From WHSV01 sp050694055 (GTDB lineage: Bacteria > Actinomycetota > CADDZG01 > WHSQ01): a stretch of 26,646 nucleotides of DNA. Location of the stretch: contig JBOGWX010000069.1 of assembly GCA_050694055.1 (NCBI GenBank), forward strand, positions 1 through 26,646, written 5' to 3'. Below the pieces are notes generated by a model that worked only from the letters and a program-made list of their open reading frames with translations, did no database searches and was not told where the DNA came from. Positions 6,891-14,687 of this stretch are shown one piece after another; position 1 is the stretch's first letter; the number at the start of each line of letters is the position of its first letter. Both the position numbers and the translations under genes were made by a program.

Positions 6891-7370
6891 TCAGTAGAGG
6901 ATGCGGTCGTCCCTGGCGAACCAGCGGTCGAAGATGCCGCTGGCCTCGGCACTGGGCAGCCGCGTCAACCGTAGCGAGCGATCCGTCTCTCCCGACGCAA
7001 GCTCCCGGTAAAGCCAGTCGTCGTCGAAACCGATGGCGGCGGCTTCGCTACGCACATTTGCGTATAGCACCCTGGCTACGCGCGCCCAGTAGAGGGCGGC
7101 CATGCACATGGGACACGGCTCACTGCTGGTGTAGACGACACAGCTCTCGAGCCGATGATCGCCGAGCGCGCGACACGCCTGTCGAATCGCAAGCATCTCG
7201 GCGTGAGCGGTAGGATCTCGGTCGGCGAGGACCCGGTTTCGCCCGAGACCGATGACCTCGCCGTCTCTCACTACCACGGCCCCGAAAGGCCCTCCCACGT
7301 CGTCGTCAAGGGCCTCTGCCGAGAGGTCTATCGCCATCTTCATAAATCGTTGGTCTGCTTCATTGGCCAT
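6891..7370 (-). CDS. guaD: Guanine deaminase (cytidine-deaminase fold)
   Basis: The 159-residue product closely resembles the small GuaD of Bacillus subtilis, which deaminates guanine to xanthine in purine salvage. Shared blocks are GGPFGAVVV (26-34), RDPTAHAEMLAIR (51-63) with zinc ligand H56 and proton-shuttle E58, TSSEPCPMC (81-89) with zinc ligands C86 and C89, AALYWARV, and the GuaD-type GFDDDWLYREL segment (114-124), which separates it from tRNA adenosine deaminases. ATG at 7370 gives a family-like N-terminus; a TTG at 7379 is a real alternative because GAGGTGAGG lies only five bases before it. It is divergent from pilT and lies downstream of nothing on its strand, so it is probably a single-gene unit. 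Confidence 0.92.
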   Translation of the reverse strand: MANEADQRFMKMAIDLSAEALDDDVGGPFGAVVVRDGEVIGLGRNRVLADRDPTAHAEMLAIRQACRALGDHRLESCVVYTSSEPCPMCMAALYWARVARVLYANVRSEAAAIGFDDDWLYRELASGETDRSLRLTRLPSAEASGIFDRWFARDDRILY

Positions 7371-7404
7371 GGGCCACAATGTTGCCTCACCTCGGAGGGC
7401 GCAT

Positions 7405-7423
7405 GCGGATTCCGGCGGATTCC
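7405..7423. repeat. Tandem GCGGATTCC with 10-bp period in the guaD/pilT intergenic region
   Basis: GCGGATTCC occurs at 7405-7413 and 7415-7423, exactly one helical turn apart, in the divergent region between guaD and pilT. This spacing is what a dimeric or cooperative regulator would need, but no regulator is known here and chance is possible. Confidence 0.3.
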
Positions 7424-7460
7424 CCTCAATGACCCCTGGGGGCCTGCCGATGGACACCAA

Positions 7461-8537
7461 GTGCCCGACATTCATGATTTCTTGCGATTCGTCGTGGAGA
7501 ACAATGCCTCCGACTTACACATAAAGGCCGGCTCTCCGCCGAGCGTGCGCGCCTCTGGACACCTCGGTCGCACCGAGTTCGCTCGCATGAGCGGTGCGGA
7601 CACCGAGCAGGCCGCCATGGCGATGATGAGCGAGGATCACATCGCCGAGCTGAAGGCCAAGGGCGAGGTTGACTTCGCCTACTCGGAACCGGGCGTTGGC
7701 CGCTTCCGCGTCAACGTGCACCGGCAGCGCGGCAGCATCGCCATAGCCGCGCGTCTGGTGCTGGCGTCGGTTCCGTCCTTCCACTCACTCGGACTTCCGC
7801 CCGCGGTCGAGAAACTCGCCGGAGAGCACCGCGGTCTTCTGCTCGTCACCGGACCGACGTCCTCGGGAAAGACGACTACGACGGGCGCCATCATCAGTCA
7901 CATCAACGCAACGCGCCCGGCTCACATCTTGACGATCGAGGACCCGATCGAGATTCTCCACAACGACCTGATGTCCGTGGTGACGCAGCGTGAGATCGGC
8001 ATGGACACCGGAGACTTCGCAACCGCGCTGCGCGCCGCCATGAGGCAGGACCCAGACGTCATCTTCGTCGGCGAGATCCGCGACACCGAGACAGTTCGGG
8101 CGGCGCTCCAGGCCGCCGAGACGGGTCACTTCGTGGTTGCAACCATGCACACCACCGACGTCTCGGAGACGGTGAACCGCGTGATCGACTTCTTCCCTCC
8201 GCATCAGCAGAACCAGGCTCGTGTGGCACTCGCGAGCACGATATGCGGGGTCATCTCGCAACGACTCCTCCCGCGCAGCGGCGGGGGCCGGGTGGCGGCC
8301 ATCGAGATCATGGTGATGAACGGCCGCATTCGCGATCTGATCCTGAACTCCGACAAGACCCACTTGATGCACGAGATCATCGCCGAGTCGAGCTTCTACG
8401 GGATGCAGACCTTCGACCAGGCACTGCTCGGGCTCTACCGCGAGGCCCTCGTCTCACTCGACGATGCGAAGAATGCAGCGACGAGCGCCCACGACTTCCA
8501 GATCGCACTCCGAGCCGAGGGCCTACAGAAGATCTAA
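7461..8537 (+). CDS. pilT: Type IV pilus retraction ATPase PilT
   Basis: PilT is the hexameric cytoplasmic ATPase that retracts type IV pili. The 358-residue product has the PAS-like N-domain (SDLHIKAG, residues 17-24), Walker A GPTSSGKT (131-138), the Asp box TIEDPIE (158-164), Walker B around DPDVIFVGE (197-205), the His box HFVVATMHTTD (223-233) and the C-terminal SFYGMQTFDQ block (311-320). The frame is open far upstream, but GTG at 7461 gives the usual PilT N-terminus; no strong ribosome-binding site precedes it. No pilB, pilC, pilA or pilM-Q is seen in the window, so it stands alone here. It could serve pili encoded elsewhere or be a related secretion ATPase; its sequence favours true PilT. 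Confidence 0.93.
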   Translation: MPDIHDFLRFVVENNASDLHIKAGSPPSVRASGHLGRTEFARMSGADTEQAAMAMMSEDHIAELKAKGEVDFAYSEPGVGRFRVNVHRQRGSIAIAARLVLASVPSFHSLGLPPAVEKLAGEHRGLLLVTGPTSSGKTTTTGAIISHINATRPAHILTIEDPIEILHNDLMSVVTQREIGMDTGDFATALRAAMRQDPDVIFVGEIRDTETVRAALQAAETGHFVVATMHTTDVSETVNRVIDFFPPHQQNQARVALASTICGVISQRLLPRSGGGRVAAIEIMVMNGRIRDLILNSDKTHLMHEIIAESSFYGMQTFDQALLGLYREALVSLDDAKNAATSAHDFQIALRAEGLQKI

Positions 8538-8599
8538 CCACGTGCGTCACCCGTGACCGAAAGGACGCCCGGCCCTAGTAACTCGTTGCAACCAAGTGC

Positions 8600-8618
8600 G
8601 TTGAGGGGCCGCCTCAAC
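8600..8618. terminator. Hairpin after pilT, terminator or operator
   Basis: GTTGAGG (8600-8606) pairs with CCTCAAC (8612-8618) around a GGCCG loop and is followed by CTTT. It lies about 60 bases after the pilT stop and just upstream of the proposed -10 (8622-8627) of the next gene, so it could end pilT transcription or be a repressor site on that promoter. Confidence 0.45.
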
Positions 8619-8621
8619 CTT

Positions 8622-8627
8622 TAGTCT
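8622..8627 (+). promoter_or_regulatory. Candidate -10 element for the first GT-C-like gene
   Basis: TAGTCT (TANNNT) is followed by eight bases and the ATG at 8636, with no Shine-Dalgarno sequence between them. This is the layout of a leaderless or nearly leaderless transcript. Confidence 0.4.
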
Positions 8628-8635
8628 CTCGCCGC

Positions 8636-10600
8636 ATGCTCTCCTCAACAACGGCTGCAGTGCACGCCCTCATCGTTGCGCTTCTCGGCTTCTCGCTAGG
8701 CTATTTCATCGTCGGCGCAGCCGTCGGTGCCCGTCCCGTTCCTCGCCTGACGAGATTGGCGCTCGCCGTTCCCGCCCTAGTGGTGTGCTCCTTCGCGCTC
8801 ATGCTCGCCCACATGGCATCGGGAGGGCTGGTTCTCTCCAATGTGTGGCTCGTAAGGACGACCCTGCTCGTGGTCGCCGCAGTCGCAATTACGCTTCGAC
8901 TGCGAACGAGACGATCGGATTCCGCTGCGGTCAAGTTGAGCCGGTCGGACTCAGTCTGTACGACGGCACTGATAGTGCTTGCGCTCGTATTGTGGTGGGT
9001 GCCGGTGTCCGGCGTGCTTCCCCTGCATCTTGTCCCCGACACCAACCTGCACATGGGCTGGGCATCCCAACTGATGAATGGTGAGTCCACTCCCTCGACG
9101 GTGGTCACGGGCGATGTCCCGAATTATTATCCCTGGCTCTATCACGCCGTCATCGCCACGCTGGCTTCGTTCGTTCCGGGGGAGACGGCGTTCCATGCGC
9201 TGGGTCCCCTGCAAGCGCTCCTTGTCGTGGGGATGACTCTGGCGTTAATCGCCCTTGGACGACAGATCACCTCTCGTATGACGACGGGTGTCGCCGCCGC
9301 TTTCTTTGGGGCGCTCTCCGGTGGCTTCGGCATCGGGCTCCTATTCGATGGCGACCTTGTCGCGCGGATACCGGACATGCCGGCCCTCAGAATCCCTTTT
9401 CTTGCGGAGATGCTGTCGCGGCGTCCCCACAACTTTGCGTTCAACAACTTGGCTCCCCCTTATCCCAGGGATTTGAGCTTTGTGCTACTCGTGGTGTTCT
9501 TGCTCCTCCTGGTCATCGGGCTGCAACGCAATAGCAGAGCCAGTCTCGCCGGCGCCGGCACCGCTCTGGGTCTCGTCGGCCTCGCCGGGGGCGAGGCGCT
9601 CCTCGTTGCGTCGGGAGTTGCTTTGATCTCCTGCCTCGTCACGCGCGAGCGGGGTCGCCTCAAAAGGCTTGCATATGTCACGTTGCCGGCCGCGGCCGTT
9701 TACGCGACCTGGCTGGTGCCGGTCGTCGTCAACTATCTTCGCCTCGACGGCTTCGTCAACACCACCCACATCCCGGCGGTGGTGCTCGAACCAGCCTTCT
9801 TCTTGTTGTCGTGGGGCATAGCGATCCCGTTCGCCGTCGTGGGCGCGTGGTGCATGCTCTTTCGCTTTGTCGAAGACCCGGCCATGCGCGTGCCGCTTGC
9901 CCTGATCCCAACCGCGAGCGCCTTCATGCTCTCTGATGCCATTACGGGACTCTTGGGGGACGCATTTCTCACGCTAGGCAGGGATCACAGGTACTGGTCT
10001 CTCTTCCATCTCGGCGTGGCTCTGGTGGCTGGGGTGGGAGCCACAGAAATATGGGCGCGCGCGTGGAAGTGGAGATCCCCGGCCATCGTCGGAGCGGCCC
10101 TCCTGATCGTCACTGGATGCCTCGCTCCCCTGTACGGCAGCTTGGCTTACACCGGCGTCGAGCCTCCGGATGAATTGTTAGGAGACACTCTCCGCGGCGA
10201 GACGACGATTCTCAGCGCGATGGCTCCTTCGCCCGGCGCTCGCTGCGTTGCGGCGGTCGCCGGGAACGGGCTCGCCCGACGAACATTTGCCTATACGGGG
10301 TTTCGACTTGTCTTGTGGGTGGCCGGTCAGACGGACCGCAACTGGGCCCGAATTCGGTGGACGGAGCTGGCCCGCACGGTTTCCAGAGACGAAGAGCGCC
10401 TCCGAGATAACGCGACCCTGACTCAGGGCTTAGCTGGTGAAGATGAGTGGTCGAGACTCGTGGAGAAATACGGCGTCAACCTTGTCGTGACGCGATCGAG
10501 GTTTGCAGACTCACCCGTCTTTGAGGAACTGGAAAGAGAGAGGTTCACGGCGGGAGATCAAAGTCTCACACTGGTGACGGTTTCTCCTTGTAATGAGTGA
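8636..10600 (+). CDS. GT-C-like polytopic membrane protein, paralogue 1
   Basis: The 654-residue product has roughly a dozen hydrophobic segments over residues 1-500 and a C-terminal non-membrane domain. Its layout resembles GT-C glycosyltransferases using lipid-phosphate sugars: the first large loop has D135 and H139 (DTNLHM), then NGESTPS and PNYYPWL (162-168), comparable in placement to the acidic and FYP-containing loop of mycobacterial AftA. It is a clear paralogue of the 12608-14605 protein; both share FAFNNLxPPxPRDLxF, GRxHRYW and two C-terminal-domain cysteines. The start lies eight bases after a -10-like TAGTCT, without a ribosome-binding site. It has three TTA codons (9245, 10178, 10430), rare in GC-rich actinobacteria. 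The gene ends nine bases from the convergent phoD-like gene. Glycosyltransfer is inferred from architecture only. Confidence 0.85.
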   Translation: MLSSTTAAVHALIVALLGFSLGYFIVGAAVGARPVPRLTRLALAVPALVVCSFALMLAHMASGGLVLSNVWLVRTTLLVVAAVAITLRLRTRRSDSAAVKLSRSDSVCTTALIVLALVLWWVPVSGVLPLHLVPDTNLHMGWASQLMNGESTPSTVVTGDVPNYYPWLYHAVIATLASFVPGETAFHALGPLQALLVVGMTLALIALGRQITSRMTTGVAAAFFGALSGGFGIGLLFDGDLVARIPDMPALRIPFLAEMLSRRPHNFAFNNLAPPYPRDLSFVLLVVFLLLLVIGLQRNSRASLAGAGTALGLVGLAGGEALLVASGVALISCLVTRERGRLKRLAYVTLPAAAVYATWLVPVVVNYLRLDGFVNTTHIPAVVLEPAFFLLSWGIAIPFAVVGAWCMLFRFVEDPAMRVPLALIPTASAFMLSDAITGLLGDAFLTLGRDHRYWSLFHLGVALVAGVGATEIWARAWKWRSPAIVGAALLIVTGCLAPLYGSLAYTGVEPPDELLGDTLRGETTILSAMAPSPGARCVAAVAGNGLARRTFAYTGFRLVLWVAGQTDRNWARIRWTELARTVSRDEERLRDNATLTQGLAGEDEWSRLVEKYGVNLVVTRSRFADSPVFEELERERFTAGDQSLTLVTVSPCNE

Positions 10601-10609
10601 TTCGCAGCC

Positions 10610-12508
10610 CTATCCGATCGGAAAGCTGCGTGCGAACAGCTCTGAACCATCGATGGCATGGACAACCGACACTTTCACCTCCCGGTTCGGGCCGGCGGGA
10701 TCGAGGTCGACGACGGCCACGGCCGGCATCGCCACATGGGTCAGCGTGTGCTCGGGGTCCAAATTGGGCTGAAAACCGGTGGGAAAATCGGTCCCCGAAC
10801 AGTTGAACTCGTAGAGCTCGCCGAACTCGAAGTGGTGAATCAGTCGCTGACCGTGTGAGTCGCCGGACATGATGAACACAACGCCCTCCAATGACGCAAA
10901 GAACTCGAGAAGCTCGTCGCGTTCGGTGGTGTAGACACTGTGCCAGCCGGGATCCTCTGGAGACTTGTTGCGAAACACCATGGGCGAAGCTACGACCTTC
11001 ACCGGCGCATCTGAATCGATCATGCCCTGTCTGAGCCATGCCTTCTGCTCGAACCCGAGCCGCGACTTGTTCTCATCATCTGGCGCGTCCGGGTCGGTCG
11101 CATGCAACCGGCAATCAAGGCACCACACATGTACGTCTCCCCAGCGCACATCGAAGTAGTCGTTGCCCGGGTTCGCATGAAGCTCATCGAAGGCGGTAAC
11201 CGTGAACGGCTCGATCGTCGCCGACCACCCGTTGTCGGCCTTGTAGTCATGGTCGTCCTGCCAGAACATCAGCGGACTCGCATCCAGGAGTTGGCCGACC
11301 TCGCGCGTCCGAAGAAGCCTGATCCAGCGGGCCTGAAAGTGATCCGCTGAGGGCACGGTCGAGGTGTGATCGGCATATCCCCAATCCCCCGCGTGAAGAT
11401 AAAAGTCGGGGTTGAGAGCTGCAGCCGTCGAAAAAGACGAATACGAGGTCACTCGCCCTCCCGTGCAGCTCGCGAAGACGAACCTGGAGGCGGCACCGGC
11501 GAGGGGCGGGGTCCTGAAACGCGCCGGAGTACTTGCAGCCTTGGCGCCCCCGGTTGCGGGGACCGCTCGCCAGTAGTACGTCGTATCGCCCTTTAGATCG
11601 TCGAGCCAGGCGTGCACACTCTCGAGGCGCCCGCGCGGGGCGAGCGGGCCAAGGCGTCGAGCCCCATCGAGGCTCTCGTTGTCGGCGTATTCGAAAGAGA
11701 TGTCGGTGGGAATAACGGTGCGTGCGGTGACGCGGGCCTTATAGGAGGCACCGTCGGGCACCACGGCGCCGGCGAAACGGTACAGAACTTCCTCGGCACG
11801 GGACCGGCGGTCCGCGGCCTCGACCAGAAAGCTGCGGAAGAACGCCGCCGAGTTCGAATCGCTGTCGAGGACGTTGCCCACTACGCCGGCGAATCCCGCC
11901 TTCAGGGGCTCGGTGTCCCGAGCGGCCAACGAAAACATGCGACCCTCAGTCTCGACGGAGCCTCTGAGGTTCTCGCCTCTTGCAACAAGGCGCAGCGCGA
12001 AGTCCGTGGCGTCCCGGGGCAAATCCCGCCTGGCCAGCACATGACGCTGCTCGACCGCATAGCGGCAGAGGAGCGCCTCGCCCGAGCGCACGACCAGTGC
12101 ATAGCTCTCGTCGAATGACGATCGTCCGAGCACGCCTGCCTCCAGCATGCCCTCCAACCTCACGCGACAGGAAACCGCCACGTCTTGTGCCTGCATGCCG
12201 TGTACGACGACCGGCTGAGTCATGTACTCGGTGTGGGTGCGGTCGTCTCTCACAGCCATGCGAGTGGCCGGGCCGAAACGGAAAACGCCCGCGCCGTCGG
12301 AGCGCGCCAGCGATCCTCCGTAGCGAAAGCTCGTCCATACATCCCGCCATCCAGGCCCATTTCCCGCGAAGGTGTCCTCGAAGACGGGCTCGAGGGTCCG
12401 GGAGCGTGGCTCGAGGCCGCGGAAGTCACAGGCCCCCAGGATCGCGCCGCCCAGTACCGCCAAGCCCCCGCCGAGCTTCCGGAGGAAGCCTCTCCTGCTA
12501 AGAGCCAT
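10610..12508 (-). CDS. phoD: PhoD-family phosphatase/phosphodiesterase, Tat lipoprotein
   Basis: The 632-residue product begins with a twin-arginine signal (SRRGFLRK, residues 4-11) ending in a lipobox (AILGAC, C27), so it is probably exported folded and anchored to the outer face of the membrane. Residues about 40-230 look like an extra beta-sandwich (LamG/concanavalin-like), which ordinary PhoD proteins lack. A fibronectin-like PhoD N-domain (about 245-335) and the metallophosphatase domain follow, with metal-binding motifs FASCTGG (345-351), HAGDWGYAD (372-380, D375), WQDDHDYKAD (416-425) and SGDSHG (548-553). PhoD enzymes are Ca/Fe phosphodiesterases acting on phosphodiesters such as teichoic acids. 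ATG at 12508 is fixed by the Tat signal and by TACTTT six bases upstream. It lies between two GT-C-like paralogues, which suggests envelope glycan remodelling. Confidence 0.9.
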   Translation of the reverse strand: MALSRRGFLRKLGGGLAVLGGAILGACDFRGLEPRSRTLEPVFEDTFAGNGPGWRDVWTSFRYGGSLARSDGAGVFRFGPATRMAVRDDRTHTEYMTQPVVVHGMQAQDVAVSCRVRLEGMLEAGVLGRSSFDESYALVVRSGEALLCRYAVEQRHVLARRDLPRDATDFALRLVARGENLRGSVETEGRMFSLAARDTEPLKAGFAGVVGNVLDSDSNSAAFFRSFLVEAADRRSRAEEVLYRFAGAVVPDGASYKARVTARTVIPTDISFEYADNESLDGARRLGPLAPRGRLESVHAWLDDLKGDTTYYWRAVPATGGAKAASTPARFRTPPLAGAASRFVFASCTGGRVTSYSSFSTAAALNPDFYLHAGDWGYADHTSTVPSADHFQARWIRLLRTREVGQLLDASPLMFWQDDHDYKADNGWSATIEPFTVTAFDELHANPGNDYFDVRWGDVHVWCLDCRLHATDPDAPDDENKSRLGFEQKAWLRQGMIDSDAPVKVVASPMVFRNKSPEDPGWHSVYTTERDELLEFFASLEGVVFIMSGDSHGQRLIHHFEFGELYEFNCSGTDFPTGFQPNLDPEHTLTHVAMPAVAVVDLDPAGPNREVKVSVVHAIDGSELFARSFPIG

Positions 12509-12514
12509 AAGCGG

Positions 12515-12520
12515 AAAGTA
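12515..12520 (-). promoter_or_regulatory. Candidate leaderless -10 element of the phoD-like gene
   Basis: On the minus strand TACTTT is followed by exactly six bases (CCGCTT) and the ATG at 12508. There is no Shine-Dalgarno sequence, which fits leaderless translation. Confidence 0.5.
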
Positions 12521-12595
12521 TGCCAGTTGGCGGCGAAGAGCCCTTTTCAATGATGGCGTCGGTGAAGATAGCCCGGCTGCATTTCTTAGCCTTGC

Positions 12596-12601
12596 TACAC
12601 T
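12596..12601 (+). promoter_or_regulatory. Candidate extended leaderless -10 element of GT-C paralogue 2
   Basis: TACACT is preceded by TGC (an extended -10, TGNTANNNT) and followed by exactly six bases (CCCTCC) and the ATG at 12608. The 99-base divergent region with the phoD-like gene therefore carries two oppositely directed leaderless promoters. Confidence 0.55.
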
Positions 12602-12607
12602 CCCTCC

Positions 12608-14605
12608 ATGTTGTCGGATCCCACCTCGGCGGCGGTGGCCGGCGTCCATTCACTCATCGTCGCGGCAGCATTCCTGATCTTCGGTTATCTCTTGATCGAC
12701 GCCCTGCTGGGGCGGCTTCATCTTGGTTTCGCAATTACTTGCGGTCTCTCGATCGCGGGCTGTGGGGGCTTCGTGACCGCCATGATGGTGGCCCACATCG
12801 TGACGGGCGGAGCCGTGCTGTCCAACCCGGTGCTTACCCGAGTCATCACCGGAGTAGTGGCTGTGGTTCTGGTCGGCGTGAAGGTGCGGCGCGCTAGGCG
12901 CGCTCGAGTGGGGGGACGCATTGACGGGCGCGAGGCGTCGCTCATAGCAGGCTTGGTGGTTCTAGGGCTACTGCTCTGGTGTCGCCCGGTATTCAGCGAG
13001 CTCCCCCTCGACTACCGGGGCGACACCAAGGTGCATATGACGTGGTCGAGTCAGCTTCTCAACGGCGAGTCGACGCCGTCGGGGCGCATTACGGGGGAGA
13101 TCCCGAACTACTACCCGTGGCTCCTCCACGGGTTTACCGCGTTCCTCGCTCAGTTCGCGCCGGGGGGGAGAGCGCTTCACGCACTCGGACCGATGCAAGT
13201 CCTGTTTGTCGTGGGCAGCGTGCTCGCTCTATATGCGGCCGGAAAGAGCCTGAGCGGCCGAGCCGTGACGGCGGTGGCGACCACGGTCTTCGGTGCGCTT
13301 GCCGGGGGCTTCGGATGGCTCGTGGCGCGCGGACCTGCGCTGATCCTCAATCCTCGCGACCCGGAGACCTCTCTCCGCTACTGGGGCGACCTGTTCCAGA
13401 AGCGCTCCTACAGCTTCGCATTCAACAATCTCGTCCCGCCCTTTCCCCGGGACCTCACGTTCGCGCTGATTGCCGTTCTCGTCGTGTTGCTGGTGATCGG
13501 CCTATCCAAGCGAAGCACGCTTTCGCTCGTCGCGGCCGGCATCACGCTGGGCATGATCGGATTGACCGGAGGAGAGACTTTCATCGTCGGCGGCCTCACG
13601 GCGTTGGGAGTCATAGCTTTTGGGCGCGATCTGAGCCTGATGCGGCGCCTCAGCGCGATACTGCTCCCGGCAGGCGCGGTTTACTCGGTTTGGCTGGTGC
13701 CGCTCGCGATCAGCTACATACGCCTCGAAGGCTTTGGCAACACGGCCGCGGGGCTGGTGACTCTCACTCCGCTATCGGTCCTCGGAGCCTGGGGCATCGT
13801 GACGCCCTTCGCGGTATACGGTGGGTTTCGCTGGATTCCCAAAGCCCGCTCCGACCCCGTAGCGCTGGTCGCGCTCGTGGCGCTGTCGAGCGGCCTGGTT
13901 GGGCTCGTATTCTCGAGCCTCATTCCGACCCTATTCGGTGCGGGCTTCACGACACTGGGTCGCGCCCACCGATACTGGCCGCTCGCCTGCTTTGGCGTCG
14001 TGCTCTACGGGGGCCTGGGGGCGGGTGAGCTCCTGATCCGCCTCTGGGAATCGACCCGAACTCGTGCTCTCGCCGTCGGGGCGGGCCTCGCGGTTGCCGG
14101 GGCGGCGGTCGCCTCGCCGTGGCTCGGGAGCTCAGCGATCGCAGAGATCCCCGAGGATCCCCTGCTCGCGTCCTCGATGCGCAACGATAAGGGCACGGTG
14201 CTCAACGTGCTGTCCCCGCGGATGGGCGGCTCCTGCGTGGTCGCGGTCCCCTCCGAGCTCAGCCGGCCGGTGGGCTCCTATGCCGGATACCGGCTGGTGC
14301 ACTTCCCGGGCTCAACCCGGCATCAGGCGGGCATCCGCTGGATCCGGCTTCCCGATCGCATCCGGCAGAAGGTGCGAACCGCAGACAACCAGATCCTCAC
14401 CGCCGCACGAAGCGGACCCGAGCAGTGGCGACAGACCGCTCAGAAGCACGAGGTCGACATCGTGGTCATCCCGAGCGATCGGGTCGCTCCGTGGATCCTA
14501 AGCGAGTACTCGACGAGCCCGGCCTCGGGGACGCGCCGTGACTACGTGGTGGTGTTGCTCGACTCAGACTGTCGCAACATACCGCCGGGGTGGACCGATC
14601 CCTAG
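12608..14605 (+). CDS. GT-C-like polytopic membrane protein, paralogue 2
   Basis: The 665-residue product is a paralogue of the 8636-10600 protein over its whole length. It has the same N-terminal membrane hairpin, first-loop acid and histidine (D139, H143 in DTKVHM), NGESTPS, PNYYPWL (166-172), the block FAFNNLxPPxPRDLxF near residue 275, and GRAHRYW near 454. Its C-terminal extracytoplasmic-looking domain keeps two cysteines (GSCVVAV and DSDCRN) at positions equivalent to those of paralogue 1, suggesting a conserved disulfide. By analogy with GT-C enzymes such as AftA it may transfer a sugar from a polyprenyl-phosphate donor outside the membrane; donor and acceptor are unknown. It starts leaderlessly and is convergent with the third GT-C-like gene. 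Confidence 0.86.
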   Translation: MLSDPTSAAVAGVHSLIVAAAFLIFGYLLIDALLGRLHLGFAITCGLSIAGCGGFVTAMMVAHIVTGGAVLSNPVLTRVITGVVAVVLVGVKVRRARRARVGGRIDGREASLIAGLVVLGLLLWCRPVFSELPLDYRGDTKVHMTWSSQLLNGESTPSGRITGEIPNYYPWLLHGFTAFLAQFAPGGRALHALGPMQVLFVVGSVLALYAAGKSLSGRAVTAVATTVFGALAGGFGWLVARGPALILNPRDPETSLRYWGDLFQKRSYSFAFNNLVPPFPRDLTFALIAVLVVLLVIGLSKRSTLSLVAAGITLGMIGLTGGETFIVGGLTALGVIAFGRDLSLMRRLSAILLPAGAVYSVWLVPLAISYIRLEGFGNTAAGLVTLTPLSVLGAWGIVTPFAVYGGFRWIPKARSDPVALVALVALSSGLVGLVFSSLIPTLFGAGFTTLGRAHRYWPLACFGVVLYGGLGAGELLIRLWESTRTRALAVGAGLAVAGAAVASPWLGSSAIAEIPEDPLLASSMRNDKGTVLNVLSPRMGGSCVVAVPSELSRPVGSYAGYRLVHFPGSTRHQAGIRWIRLPDRIRQKVRTADNQILTAARSGPEQWRQTAQKHEVDIVVIPSDRVAPWILSEYSTSPASGTRRDYVVVLLDSDCRNIPPGWTDP

Positions 14606-14687
14606 ATGGCCCCCCTAGATACGGGCGCTCACTCTTCCGGTCGGCCACCAACCCTTCAATCGATGTGTCGCAGCAAATCTGTCGAAA

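Noticed and set aside
8538..8599. Third copy of the CRP-like palindrome near 8542 (acgtgcgtcac)
   Set aside because: Only 11 bases are shared; the left half-site is missing. It reads as GTCAC-CC-GTGAC, a different short dyad just after pilT.
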